Source: Planctomycetaceae bacterium (GTDB taxonomy: Bacteria > Planctomycetota > Planctomycetia > Planctomycetales > Planctomycetaceae). Taken from it: a stretch of 35,173 bases of DNA. Positions within the stretch are counted from its first letter, which is position 1; each line of letters starts with the position of its first letter. The stretch covers positions 1-35,173 of the forward strand of contig JAKFUF010000209.1 in the NCBI GenBank assembly GCA_021732845.1, given 5' to 3'. This document shows positions 15,937-24,119 of this stretch, one piece after another. Under the pieces are notes generated by a model. That model did not search any database. It was not told the origin of the DNA and saw only the letters and a program-made list of their open reading frames with translations. A program made the position numbers and the translations under genes.

Positions 15937-18291
15937 TCAAACCATTCCCAGCCGCTTCCGCATGCCCCACTCAAGCGACAGAACCCCCACAAAGAGGATG
16001 AGCAGCGGCCAGTTGTCGTAAAGTTCAATTGTTCGCGCCTGGCGCATGTTGGCGGCGAGAGCTTCACGCTTCAGCCGCTTCAGATGATCGCCGAGCTTGT
16101 CCGGTGGGACGGACGTGCCGCCGGTGATGCGTGACAGCTCCGCCAGCAGGCCGGGGTCGGCCGCCGGGTTGTGCAGTTCCAGGTCCTGCTCGTAGACGAT
16201 GAAGCGGGCCTCGGCGGGCATGCCGACCGACTGGCCGTCTTTCTTGGCGTTGACGACGACGCGGTATTCGCCGGGCAGTTGGGTGTTCTCAAATTTGCCC
16301 TGACGGTCTTCACCGGTGCCTGTGGGGGGGACGGACCATTTCTTGTCCTTGGCCCCGACCACATCCACCGAGAAGACGGCATCCGTGATCGGTTGTCGCT
16401 GGGCGTCGCGGGCGCCGAAGGAGAAGTCGATCGGCTGTCCGGGCCGGACACGGCGGGTGTCCAGCCTGACCCACAGGGAGCTGTCGCCCTGCACATCTTT
16501 GTGGGCGAGCCACAGGATGACCTGCTGCCAAAACCGCTGGTGCTGCTCCAACTGGCCGGCCTGCGGCCACTGGTATGTGGTGTCGGCGGCGAAGGCCATG
16601 GTGCGGGCCCGGCCCACGTCCTGAGCCACGAGGAGCGGGTACTTTTCGGCGGATTCAGCCAGAGTGATCGCCAGTGGCTTCAGGCCCGTCCAGCGATTGG
16701 CCCCCTGCAGCGGAGCCATCTCCCTCCATTTTTCGGCGTTTTTGGCGGGGATGTCCAACCGCATCACGAAATGCTGCATCCCCTGGGAATGGGGCAGCAT
16801 CTGCAGCGGCTGGTCGTACTGTTGAGACAGGTCGACTTCGTTCCCGGTGCGGACTTCCGTGCGCAGCATCCGCACCGGCAGCAGGTCCGCCAAGGGGGTG
16901 GTGGCATATCCGCCGGCACCGAAAGTGTGGTAGCCGCCGAGCATGATCAGCCCCGAGCCGGCTTCGACGCTGCGGGCCAGCCTTTTCAGCAGTTCATCGC
17001 CGAACACGCTGGCCGGCACATCGCCGAGGATGTAGACGTCGTACTTGCCCGGTTCGAACCATTCCGGCTCCAGCCGGGTCACCTGACCGCTGGGGATGCG
17101 GCGGATCTCCTTGAAATCGAGCTGGATGTCGGGAGATTCGTCCATGCGGCGAATCCACTTTTGCTCGGGGCGGACCGTGTCGAAGTACGCCACGTTGATG
17201 CCGCCACGGAGTACCGTCAGAAAAGTCGAGATCGAGTTGTTGGCGACCAGCGTCTCGCCCTCCAGCGGCACCGCTTCAACCGCCAGTTTGACTTCGCCCG
17301 GCAGATCTGCCACGAACTCCAGTTCGACCGCCTGCGTGGCGTCATTGCTGGTGGGGCGAATTTTCTTGGGTGGAGCAGCCAATTTCATCTGGGGCGGTCC
17401 GCCGGCCACACCAGGCGTTTCGATCATCAGCCGAACAAGGATGTCTTTTTGGGCCGCACCCAGGGCCCGCAGCTTGGCCGTGGTGAGAACTTTGTTTTTG
17501 ACGAACACGGTGGGGCTGACATTGAAGTCCTCGATCGCCAGATCGATGGCCGCTCCGCTGAGGGCCGAGGTGCCGATGGTGACGGTGTCGAGCCGTACTT
17601 CGTTGTCGACAAACCGCCGGGCCGCGAGCCGCGGGTCGAGATCGTCCGGCGGCAGTGCCCGGTGCGCGCCATCGCCGAGGAGCAGTACGGTCAACACGCG
17701 CTTGTTGCGAACCATCTGCAGCACGCTGTCCATCGCCGCACCCATGGCCGTCTGTTCCCCCAGCGCCTCGGGCCGCAGGCCGAACGGCCCCGGCGGTCCG
17801 GCTGGAACCACAGGCTTTGGCGCAGCTTCGACCGGTGCGGCCGCGCCAGGTGCGGCACCTCCAGGCGCAGGTACAGGCTTGTCCGAACTGCCAGCGAGGC
17901 GCAGGGACTTGTCAAAGTCGGCAAAGATGAGCTCGACGCCTTTGGGAAACGCCTTGAACTCGGGCTCAGCGGCGGCCAGCACCTTCAGCAACTGTTCCCG
18001 GCGGGTCAACCCGTCCGTCCCCTCCTTGATCCCCATGCTGCGGGAATCGTCCCCCAGGACGAAAATCACCTGTGGGCGGTCGTCGTTCAATTGCAGGTCG
18101 ATGGCCGGTCGGAACATGGCGAACGTCAGTAGCGCCCAGGCAGCCAGGCGCAGGCCCAGCAGCATGCGGCATTGCCGTGGCGGCAATGCCGCCAGTCGTG
18201 TCCGGTACGTCCAAAGGACGACGGCCAGCATTCCAGTGGAGACCAGCAGCGTGGTCACCCACCCCCAGACAGGCGAAAACGAGGGCGTCAT
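15937..18291 (-). CDS. Membrane protein with VWA-like and glutamine-amidotransferase-like domains
   Basis: The protein has 784 residues. Two N-terminal membrane helices (about 8-28 and 43-60) precede a VWA-type domain with the metal-site motif DDSRS (81-85). A Pro/Ala-rich insert lies near 115-165. A class I amidotransferase-like region follows (KYDVYILGDVPAS, GSGLIMLGGYHTFGAGGY, ADLLPVRM). I see no catalytic Cys nucleophile in that region, so amidotransferase activity is unlikely. A beta-sandwich and a C-terminal helix (WPLLILFVGVLSLEWGMRKR) complete it. This architecture is typical of MoxR-VWA clusters in planctomycetes. Its start overlaps the ybeY stop by four bases (ATGA, 18288-18291), so it is translated with ybeY. 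Confidence 0.85.
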   Translation of the reverse strand: MTPSFSPVWGWVTTLLVSTGMLAVVLWTYRTRLAALPPRQCRMLLGLRLAAWALLTFAMFRPAIDLQLNDDRPQVIFVLGDDSRSMGIKEGTDGLTRREQLLKVLAAAEPEFKAFPKGVELIFADFDKSLRLAGSSDKPVPAPGGAAPGAAAPVEAAPKPVVPAGPPGPFGLRPEALGEQTAMGAAMDSVLQMVRNKRVLTVLLLGDGAHRALPPDDLDPRLAARRFVDNEVRLDTVTIGTSALSGAAIDLAIEDFNVSPTVFVKNKVLTTAKLRALGAAQKDILVRLMIETPGVAGGPPQMKLAAPPKKIRPTSNDATQAVELEFVADLPGEVKLAVEAVPLEGETLVANNSISTFLTVLRGGINVAYFDTVRPEQKWIRRMDESPDIQLDFKEIRRIPSGQVTRLEPEWFEPGKYDVYILGDVPASVFGDELLKRLARSVEAGSGLIMLGGYHTFGAGGYATTPLADLLPVRMLRTEVRTGNEVDLSQQYDQPLQMLPHSQGMQHFVMRLDIPAKNAEKWREMAPLQGANRWTGLKPLAITLAESAEKYPLLVAQDVGRARTMAFAADTTYQWPQAGQLEQHQRFWQQVILWLAHKDVQGDSSLWVRLDTRRVRPGQPIDFSFGARDAQRQPITDAVFSVDVVGAKDKKWSVPPTGTGEDRQGKFENTQLPGEYRVVVNAKKDGQSVGMPAEARFIVYEQDLELHNPAADPGLLAELSRITGGTSVPPDKLGDHLKRLKREALAANMRQARTIELYDNWPLLILFVGVLSLEWGMRKRLGMV

Positions 18292-18758
18292 GCGTATCGC
18301 GGGACGAGATCCCAGCGACTCAGAACTTCGGCCTCCCGGGCGCGCATCACCACCCGCTCTTCATCGGTCTGGTCGTCGTAGCCACACAGGTGCAGCACGC
18401 CATGAACCAGATACAACAGGCACTCGTCGTGCGCGTCCCAACCATACTGAGCCGCACAGGCCAGGGCAGTTTGGGTGCTGATGACAACTTCTCCCGCCAG
18501 CTTCATGCCCCTAGCCCGGGGCACATCCAAGGCGGCGGGCCCGTCCGATTCCAAGAGGAAACTGACCACGTCGGTCGCGCAATCGTGGCCCAGATACTTG
18601 CGGTTCACCTCGCGAATCTCGACATCGTCCACCAGGGCGATGCTCAACTCCGCCTCCTGCACACCCTCCGCCGCCAGCGTTCCCGACGCAATCTGCGTCA
18701 ACCGCTCGTAGTCGATTTCGAGCAGTTCCTGCTGGTCGGCGATTTCAATCTTGAACAT
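18288..18758 (-). CDS. ybeY: Endoribonuclease YbeY (16S rRNA maturation)
   Basis: YbeY is a zinc-dependent endoribonuclease needed for 16S rRNA 3'-end maturation and ribosome quality control. The 156-residue length is normal. The family region is visible: NRKYLGHDCATDVVSFLLE, AGEVVISTQTA and the metal motif HGVLHLCGYDDQ at 119-130. The usual motif is HGxLHLxGYDH. Here His119 and His123 are kept, but the third ligand position (129) is Asp, which can also bind zinc. The stop overlaps the start of the VWA/amidotransferase gene by four bases. Confidence 0.93.
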   Translation of the reverse strand: MFKIEIADQQELLEIDYERLTQIASGTLAAEGVQEAELSIALVDDVEIREVNRKYLGHDCATDVVSFLLESDGPAALDVPRARGMKLAGEVVISTQTALACAAQYGWDAHDECLLYLVHGVLHLCGYDDQTDEERVVMRAREAEVLSRWDLVPRYA

Positions 18759-18897
18759 GAAGGCTCAATTGGAAGTGACGGGACGACCTTGGGAGTGTAC
18801 TCCAATTACAGTTCTGGGGAAAAGTGAGAGAGGCAATGGGCTGTGCGAGAACTCTCCCACACATTTTGGATGATGTTGTGACTGACTCAGAGACGCA

Positions 18898-19490
18898 TCA
18901 ATACTCGTCGGGAAGCTGACCCCGCACTCGTTTCGCGTGCCAACAGATTTCGATGCCATCGTGATTTGTGTTGCTCGGTGGTTTGAGCAGACTCAAATCG
19001 GGCAAATCGTGGGGAAATCCGTTAAGCTCTCGGTACAACATCGAATCGCGTTCCCTCGCAAGGTCAACGATCCGCATCCACATGACCCGCCACGACTGGA
19101 GTTTTGGGGAATTCAGGTCAAGCTGATGAATCAATCGTCGAGTTTCGACGCTATCGCTCGCAATCCTGCCATCCAGGTCTACTTTGGCAACACCGGACGA
19201 AAGTGTCGTTAGCGGATTCTCGGCCTGCTGATTGAGTTTGACCAGATTGCACCGTCGGCAGGCATAGACCAAATTCAGGTAGTCCAGCGCCCGGTGCGGG
19301 GCGAGGGACTGCGGTTCAAAGTGTTCCAACTCGAACTCACCAGTGACTTGTCCCCAAGTTTCACGTTTAAACAATAGACACATCGAAACGCGAATTCGTC
19401 TCGCAACCACGTGCGAAACGACTCAATTGCGGAATACCCGGCGGGGCCATGATTGCGTTCTGCCCGCCAATTCGGGTAATCGAAGATCAT
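18898..19490 (-). pseudogene. HNH endonuclease with a frameshift inside the zinc site
   Basis: The first frame starts at ATG 19490 and reads to RDEFAFRCVYC at residue 40. A second frame then continues from about 19371 with FKRETWGQVTGEFELEHFEP, YACRRCN and a C-terminal region to TGA 18898-18900. Joined, they give an HNH nuclease of about 197 residues with CxxC, EHF and CxxCN, as in four-cysteine HNH proteins. One missing base in the run at about 19366-19371 (GTTTAAAC) explains the break. The first frame alone runs on only to 71 residues. The gene starts at an ATGA overlap with the upstream gene. Programmed frameshifting or a sequencing error are alternatives. Confidence 0.7.
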
Positions 19491-19969
19491 TGTCCTGCAT
19501 CCGCAGATTTTGAACCCAAATCAATCAGATACTGGTGGAGTTTTCTGCCCCCCTCAAACGGAAGGTTCGCTTCGATATCGAGCTGGGCTCGCATCAATTG
19601 AGTCAGACTCGCAAGCTCCTGCTGTTCCGCTGGACTGAGGGTACTTTGAATGTGTCCGTCGATGAGTTCGAATCGGCGCTTGTTCAGCTCAGCATTCCAT
19701 TGCAATGGCATTGATGTGCGGACACCTTCATTCTTCACTTGCTCAAACAAGTTGAGAAAGTGCTCTTCCGTAAAGCCTGCATCCAGAAATGTCAGCTTGA
19801 CCGCCCGCAATGCTGCCACTCCATAGTCGGGTGCCCCTGACGTGTGAGTGAGCTGGCTGACGATATCCACCAGATTGAGTTCGAAGTGTTTCAAGAACTG
19901 ACGAAGCCAATCACTGGTGGTTTCGGACAGGTCTCCACCGCGGACATCACGCAGCTTCTCGACTGTCAT
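19487..19969 (-). CDS. Unknown protein, middle gene of the HNH operon
   Basis: The protein has 160 residues and I do not recognise its N-terminal half. The C-terminal half (RRFELIDGHIQSTLSPAEQQ...LASLTQLMRAQLDIE) resembles a short helical segment found in small planctomycete and cyanobacterial proteins next to nucleases or toxins. There is no signal peptide and no membrane helix, so it is likely cytoplasmic. Its stop overlaps the HNH start as ATGA (19487-19490). Its start at 19969 overlaps the end of the small upstream gene (19947) by 23 bases. Both overlaps point to tight co-translation and a shared function. Confidence 0.65.
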   Translation of the reverse strand: MTVEKLRDVRGGDLSETTSDWLRQFLKHFELNLVDIVSQLTHTSGAPDYGVAALRAVKLTFLDAGFTEEHFLNLFEQVKNEGVRTSMPLQWNAELNKRRFELIDGHIQSTLSPAEQQELASLTQLMRAQLDIEANLPFEGGRKLHQYLIDLGSKSADAGQ

Positions 19970-20183
19970 TGTTCGCGCCCGTGTTCGTCACTTCAGTTGC
20001 CAAGGCTTGGGCGGCGAATACCGCGGCCTGTCGATAATGAGAAACGGTAATGAAACCTGGCTGTGGGCTGGCCAGTGCCAATTCGCGAGCCTTCATGGCC
20101 ACTTGCTCGGCGAAGAATGCCTTCCATTGAGCCAATGCGATCGCTGCTTCTGTTTCAATCCGAGTTGATCCGCTCAGATCCAT
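19947..20183 (-). CDS. Small unknown protein, first gene of the HNH operon
   Basis: The protein has 78 residues, mainly helical and rich in Ala, with no signal peptide. The AAGGAGG on the minus strand directly touches the ATG at 20189 but lies six bases from the in-frame ATG at 20183. I therefore choose 20183 (MDLSGSTRIETEAAIALAQ). A long helix (about 10-33), a short loop and a second helix (about 45-60, ITVSHYRQAAVFAAQAL) faintly recall the alpha2-L2-alpha3 part of a histone fold, without a clear alpha1. This is a pattern impression only. The gene overlaps the next one by 23 bases. Confidence 0.6.
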   Translation of the reverse strand: MDLSGSTRIETEAAIALAQWKAFFAEQVAMKARELALASPQPGFITVSHYRQAAVFAAQALATEVTNTGANNDSREAA

Positions 20184-20420
20184 GACCATCCTCCTTGATA
20201 GCGTGTTGAGATGCAGTCTATTGCGGTATGTGCGGAATCACAAATATCAGCTTTCGTCTTGCGCCTTGGCAGTCATCGGAAGCTGAACTCCATGCGACGG
20301 AGGCGGCAAGCCCGAGATCCGGCTTGACGCATTTTGCCAATCGGTCGATGATCCGCGCGGACACTGGGAGACCAGCGGCCAGAATCGGACCAGTGACCCC
20401 CGCATTTTTGAGAGCCACGG
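20184..20420. other. Divergent intergenic region
   Basis: This region separates the HNH operon (minus) from the O-antigen-ligase-like gene (plus). It holds the AAGGAGG ribosome site of the small gene at about 20190-20196. I see no clear promoter boxes and no repeats. Confidence 0.4.
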
Positions 20421-21719
20421 ATGGCCACCGCGACACTCCCTTTTCCCACTTGGGAAAACCCGGCAGCTTTGCCAAACCGGAAAGGGTCGGCATTCACGAA
20501 TTTCTTCCATCAGGCCGCCCGCGTGCTGGCGGTGGGTGTGGGGATCAGCATTCCGCTCTCCACGTCGATGGCGGAAATCCTTGTCGGACTGTTTGCGGTC
20601 TGCTGGCTGCTGTCCGGCGAGTTCCTCAATCTGCCCGCGACAATCCGGCAAAATCGGATTGCCGCCGCCTGTCTGGCGATGTTTGGCGTACTCCTGCTGG
20701 GCGCGACTTATGGGGCATCCTCGTGGCATGACACCGGCAAAGCCCTCGCCAAGTACCGCGAGTTCCTGTATGTGCCGCTGCTGGTCACGGTGTTTCAGGA
20801 TCAGAAGCTGCGGCAATTGGGCCTGCGGGCGTTCATGGCTGGCGTGACGGTTATGATCCTGCTGTCGTATGGCGAATTTCTGTTCAAATTTGATATCGGC
20901 CTGCTCTCCAGCACCGACTTCGTGATCTTCAAAGACCGCATCATTCATGGGCTGCTGCTGGCGTTCTACGTGTTTGTGTTGTCGCATCAGATTGCCGAGG
21001 GGAGCAAATACCGCTGGCTGCAGTGGGGGATGATCGCCCTGGCGTTGGGCAATGGCATGTTCCTGATTCAGGGACGCACCGGCCACTTGGTGCTGTCGAT
21101 CCTGGTCATGCTGTTCATGTGGCAGCGGTTCCGCTATCGCGGCCTGGCCTATGGGATGGTGCTGCTGACCCTCGGCTGGGGGGCGATCTATCAGGTCAGC
21201 CCGGTGATCAAGAAACGCGTCCAAATGACGATGAATCAGCTTCACGACCAGTTTGGCGAAGAGAAGAAGCGCAACGAAGATGCCCGCCTGGAGTTCTACG
21301 AATACAGCCTGCGGATCATCCGCCAGAATCCGTGGTTTGGCACGGGAACCGGTGGCTTCCTCAAGGCCTATCGTGACATTGCCGCACACAACGGCGTCCC
21401 GGCGACCGAAGACCCCCATAGCGAATACCTGCTGCTGGCCGTGCAGCTCGGGGCCTGTGGACCATTGGCGTTGTTGGCGCTGTATGGCATGCAGTGGCTC
21501 ACGGCGTTCCGGCTGCCGCAGACAGAACGCTGGCTGGCCCAGGGAGTCGTGTTCACCATTGCCTCCGGCTGCCTGGTCAACTCGCTGTTGTACGGATTCA
21601 CCGGTGGCTTGTTCTTTGGCTACTTCACCGGCCTGGTGTTTGGGGCGCTGCCGGCGGCTTCGGCCGTGGCTGCGGCAAGAACTCAGCCAGAAGCTCCGCT
21701 GAAATCCCAGGCGGCTTAG
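20421..21719 (+). CDS. O-antigen ligase-family membrane protein (WaaL/Wzy-like)
   Basis: The 432-residue protein has about ten hydrophobic segments and the layout of the O-antigen ligase/polymerase family. Such proteins join or polymerise surface polysaccharide on the periplasmic side of the inner membrane. The expected functional residues are present: Arg219 in QGRTGH, and DPHSEYLLLA at 331-340 with His333 in the large periplasmic loop. That loop (about 260-335) includes ARLEFYEYSLRIIRQNPWFG and GTGGF. I cannot tell ligase from polymerase. It is followed by a palindromic repeat and a Kdo-kinase-like gene on the same strand, which fits a lipopolysaccharide or glycan function for the pair. Confidence 0.85.
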   Translation: MATATLPFPTWENPAALPNRKGSAFTNFFHQAARVLAVGVGISIPLSTSMAEILVGLFAVCWLLSGEFLNLPATIRQNRIAAACLAMFGVLLLGATYGASSWHDTGKALAKYREFLYVPLLVTVFQDQKLRQLGLRAFMAGVTVMILLSYGEFLFKFDIGLLSSTDFVIFKDRIIHGLLLAFYVFVLSHQIAEGSKYRWLQWGMIALALGNGMFLIQGRTGHLVLSILVMLFMWQRFRYRGLAYGMVLLTLGWGAIYQVSPVIKKRVQMTMNQLHDQFGEEKKRNEDARLEFYEYSLRIIRQNPWFGTGTGGFLKAYRDIAAHNGVPATEDPHSEYLLLAVQLGACGPLALLALYGMQWLTAFRLPQTERWLAQGVVFTIASGCLVNSLLYGFTGGLFFGYFTGLVFGALPAASAVAAARTQPEAPLKSQAA

Positions 21720-21723
21720 CATC

Positions 21724-21790
21724 GTAGCGTGGGCTTGAGCCCACGCGGATGGAGCAATTCTCGGCAATTGCGGGCTCAGGCCCGCACTAC
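21724..21790. repeat. REP-like palindromic element, paired hairpins
   Basis: GTAGCGTGGGCTTGAGCCC (starting 21724) and the reverse complement of 21770-21790 (GTAGTGCGGGCCTGAGCCC) are two inverted, near-identical arms. Each arm is itself palindromic (CGTGGGCT/AGCCCACG and GCGGGC/GCCCGC). This is the form of a REP pair (BIME-like). It lies four bases after the O-antigen-ligase stop codon, the usual place for such elements. Confidence 0.75.
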
Positions 21791-21819
21791 GGCGTCCATT
21801 GGAAATGTCCACCCTCAGT

Positions 21820-21890
21820 GAGCGAGGAACCCCGACAGCGGATGGAGAAGGCGGCGCAAGCCGCCCATCCGCGCCAGAGGTTCCGGAGCG
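21820..21890. repeat. Second palindromic element before the kinase-like gene
   Basis: GCGGATGG (21838-21845), GGCGGC (21850-21855), the loop GCAA, GCCGCC (21860-21865) and CCATCCGC (21865-21872) fold into one long hairpin with a GNRA-type loop and a bulge. GGAACC near 21826 and GGTTCC near 21879 extend the stem outward. An open frame crosses it, but this is better read as non-coding repeat DNA. Confidence 0.65.
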
Positions 21891-21927
21891 AGCAAGACTT
21901 ACCAGTGCCGTCCTTGAAGCCCGCCCC

Positions 21928-22722
21928 ATGCCGTTTGTGGTTTGTGATGGCGGACGGCTGCGCGTGCATGCCGACTATCTGGGACTGCTCCAACGGCATG
22001 GCCTCAACACCTTCGCGGCACTGTCGAAGTGCAACTTTGGCACCGTGGTCCGCACCATCGGAACGCGGCAGACGCGGCGGATGGTCCTGGAGCATGAGTT
22101 GGGCCGCCCCGGTACGGCAACCGCCTGCTACCTCAAGCGGCATGGGCCACTGCCCTGGCGTGAGTATCTCAAAAGCCTCCTGCGCGCCAACTGGCCGGTC
22201 AGCGGAGCCCGCCCGGAATGGCGGGCGATCCTGAAGTTCCATGCGGCGGGCATCCCCACCATGACGCCGATCGCTTTCGGCGAGCACCGGGGCCATTCGC
22301 TCTTGCTGACGCTGGGGTTGGAGGACTCGGACGACTTGAAGCCTCTGGTGGGCAACGCCTCTGTTGGTGCGCTGCGAAACTGGTCGCAGGAGCTGGCGGG
22401 CATCACCCGGCGGATGCATGACACGGGTCTGCATCACCAGGATTTCTATTTGAACCATGTGCTTGCCTCGCGGACAGACGGTTCGTTGCGGATCATTGAT
22501 CTTGGCCGCGTGCGGAAACGGCCGCACTTGTCGCTGCGGTGGGTCATCAAGGATCTGGGGCAGTTGAACTACTCCGCGCGGACGCTGCCCTGCCGCACCC
22601 GGCTCCGGTTCCTGCGGCAATATCTGGGCCGCCCCCTGTGCCGCGCCGACCGCAGCCTGATCCGCGCGATCGCGCTCAAAGCCTGGTGGATCGACCGCCA
22701 CACCCGGCGGCGCGGGTTGTAG
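21928..22722 (+). CDS. Kdo/InaA-type lipopolysaccharide kinase family protein
   Basis: The 264-residue protein belongs to the WaaP/Kdo-kinase (InaA) group of eukaryotic-kinase-like sugar kinases. These phosphorylate inner-core lipopolysaccharide sugars in the cytoplasm. Lys70 in ATACYLKRHGP is the ATP Lys. The catalytic loop is GLHHQDFYLNHVL (168-180) with Asp172 and Asn176, and DLG at 191-193 replaces DFG. RWVIKDLGQLNYS follows, as in the family. The frame is open back to 21799, but that part is a palindromic repeat, so I start at ATG 21928; no strong ribosome site is seen. The gene lies downstream of the O-antigen-ligase-like gene. Confidence 0.8.
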   Translation: MPFVVCDGGRLRVHADYLGLLQRHGLNTFAALSKCNFGTVVRTIGTRQTRRMVLEHELGRPGTATACYLKRHGPLPWREYLKSLLRANWPVSGARPEWRAILKFHAAGIPTMTPIAFGEHRGHSLLLTLGLEDSDDLKPLVGNASVGALRNWSQELAGITRRMHDTGLHHQDFYLNHVLASRTDGSLRIIDLGRVRKRPHLSLRWVIKDLGQLNYSARTLPCRTRLRFLRQYLGRPLCRADRSLIRAIALKAWWIDRHTRRRGL

Positions 22723-23052
22723 GGGCAACGACCTCGTTCGTTGCAGTCAGTCCAGGCGAAGTGACGCGTACGCCGAGAGATTTGAGGTCGTGCCGCCTGG
22801 ACATCGGCGATGTCAGACCAAGGTTCACCCAAAAAACATCCAGGCGAGCGGGGTGATGTCAGTCCCCCGTTCAGCGGCCCTGCTTGATCCGCCCACGTCG
22901 CAAAGCCCTTGGTGGGATGCCGTAAAACGTAGGGTTTAGACAGGTTTAAACAGAAGGAAACAAAGGTCACAAAGTCCTGTGACAGGCACGCTGCCATTCA
23001 GGAATGGAATGGGATGCGCGGTCTTCGCTACAGTGGGTGCAGGGAGGCCATT
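22723..23052. other. Intergenic region ending in the conserved 5' block of the FGE cassette
   Basis: Most of these 330 bases show no feature I recognise. The last 58 bases (about 22995-23052) are similar to the bases before both other FGE paralogues: a GGAATGGAA-like word, then TTCGCTACAGTGGG, then AGGGAGG as ribosome site five to six bases before ATG. Confidence 0.5.
22995..23052 (+). promoter_or_regulatory. Conserved upstream block of FGE paralogue A
   Basis: The same block precedes all three FGE paralogues (also 32297-32355 and 33554-33612 on the minus strand). Shared words are CAGGAATGGAA, GGGATG, CCGCTACAGTGGG (TCGCTACAGTGGG here) and AGGGAGG. GGAA followed at about 16-18 bases by GCTACAGT could be an ECF-type or sigma-70 promoter. 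The conservation is seen; the promoter role is inferred. Confidence 0.4.
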
Positions 23053-23967
23053 ATGTCACATCGCAATCGGCTCGTTCTGTGGTCGCTGGCCTTTGGCGGC
23101 GTTCTCACGGCATTGGCCGTCGTTGTGGTCTGGTGGTCGTCCGCGAGCGACCCATTGCAGACGGTCGGCTCGCACGCCGGCGAGCGGTTGAACGGCAACG
23201 GCTTGCACATCCCCTTCCGGTGGTGCCCGCCGGGGACCTTTACAATGGGCAGCCCGGTGACTGAAGCTGACCGCAGCGATGACGAAGGCCAATTCAGCGT
23301 CACGTTGTCGCGGGGGTTCTGGCTGGGCGAAACCGAGGTCAAGCAGGGTCAATGGCAGAGCGTGATGGGAACGACGCCTTGGAAAGGCGAAAACGGGGTG
23401 AATGACGGATCAAGGTATCCCGCAACCCATGTGAGCCACAGTGGTGACGACAATAGCGCGGAGGAGTTTTGCCGTCGCTTCACCGCGCGTGAACGAGCGG
23501 CCGGGCGCTTACCAGCGGGATGGGTCTACCGGTTGCCAACGGAAGCGGAATGGGAATACGCCTGCCGGGCCGGGTCGACCACCGCCTATGCCTTTGGGGA
23601 TGATTCCTCGAAGTTGGGGAGTTATGCATGGACCCAGGAGAACAGCCACTTTGAAGCGGCGTCGGAATGGTGGCTGGCACCCCAAGATCTGTACGCTCAT
23701 CCTGTGGGGTTAAAGCGAGCCAATGCGTGGGGTCTGCGCGACATGCATGGAAATGTCTGGGAGTGGTGCAGTGACTGGTATGACGAAAAACTGTCCGGCG
23801 GAACGGTGCCCGAAAACACAACGGGGGCCTCGAATCGCGTGTTTCGCGGCGGCAGTTGGGACTACGGGCCGGCGGGTTGCCGGTCTGCGTTCCGGGACGG
23901 GTTTGCGCCGGAGTTCCGAGGCGGCAGCCTGGGCTTCCGCCTTGCCCGCAGTCAGTCCAGAAAGTGA
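23053..23967 (+). CDS. Membrane-anchored FGE-fold protein with a DGR-type variable region (paralogue A)
   Basis: The protein has 304 residues. An N-terminal membrane helix (about 6-29) is followed by a formylglycine-generating-enzyme/SUMF1 (C-type-lectin-like) domain: FRWCPPGTFTMGSP, YRLPTEAEWEYACRAG, LRDMHGNVWEW, FRGGSW and LGFRLARS. The domain should face the outside. The last part (codons at 23842-23928) differs from two close paralogues almost only at first and second codon positions. This is the pattern of a diversity-generating retroelement target. FGE folds are among the known DGR target folds, where the variable face binds ligands. Catalytic FGE activity is not indicated. ATG 23053 has AGGGAGG five bases upstream. 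Confidence 0.9.
   Translation: MSHRNRLVLWSLAFGGVLTALAVVVVWWSSASDPLQTVGSHAGERLNGNGLHIPFRWCPPGTFTMGSPVTEADRSDDEGQFSVTLSRGFWLGETEVKQGQWQSVMGTTPWKGENGVNDGSRYPATHVSHSGDDNSAEEFCRRFTARERAAGRLPAGWVYRLPTEAEWEYACRAGSTTAYAFGDDSSKLGSYAWTQENSHFEAASEWWLAPQDLYAHPVGLKRANAWGLRDMHGNVWEWCSDWYDEKLSGGTVPENTTGASNRVFRGGSWDYGPAGCRSAFRDGFAPEFRGGSLGFRLARSQSRK
23842..23928 (+). other. Candidate DGR variable region, copy A
   Basis: These 29 codons encode F-RGG-S-W-DYG-PA-G-CRSA-F-R-DGF-AP-EF-R-GGS, hyphens marking fixed/variable blocks. Compared with copies B and C, 23 nucleotide sites vary: 22 at codon positions 1 or 2 and one silent site (CGA here, CGG in B and C). Seventeen sites show A in at least one copy. Fixed codons include TGG, CCG, GCG, TGC, CGG and TCT. 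The next 32 bases (23929-23960) are identical in all three copies and would serve as the fixed homing site (IMH). Confidence 0.75.
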
Positions 23968-24018
23968 GCCCAGAGTTCCAGGCGGAACGCGCCCAAGCGA
24001 CGGCGTGAGGATCTGCGA

Positions 24019-24119
24019 ATTTTTGAAGAATGTGTGAGTTGGCCAGCCGCCGCTCGTTCTGTGCAGGCCCAAGTTTGAATCTCGCAAGACGGCGGGGCTA
24101 TACTTCGAGCCCAAGCTCC
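24019..24119 (+). repeat. Conserved 3' flank of the FGE cassette, copy A
   Basis: This block of about 100 bp recurs after each FGE paralogue (also 31175-31275 and 32421-32521 on the minus strand). Shared words are TTTTTGAAGAATG, GTTTGAATCT, CAAGACGGCGGGG and CCCAAGCTCC. One frame keeps the peptide pattern FESxKTAGxYFxPKL in all copies, but there is no start codon or ribosome site. The function is unknown. Copy A is closer to its gene stop than copies B and C. Confidence 0.6.

Noticed and set aside
16171-18132. 653-residue plus-strand open frame opposite the VWA/amidotransferase gene
   Set aside because: It is the antisense of a gene with clear motifs and coupled start; its composition is that of a shadow frame.
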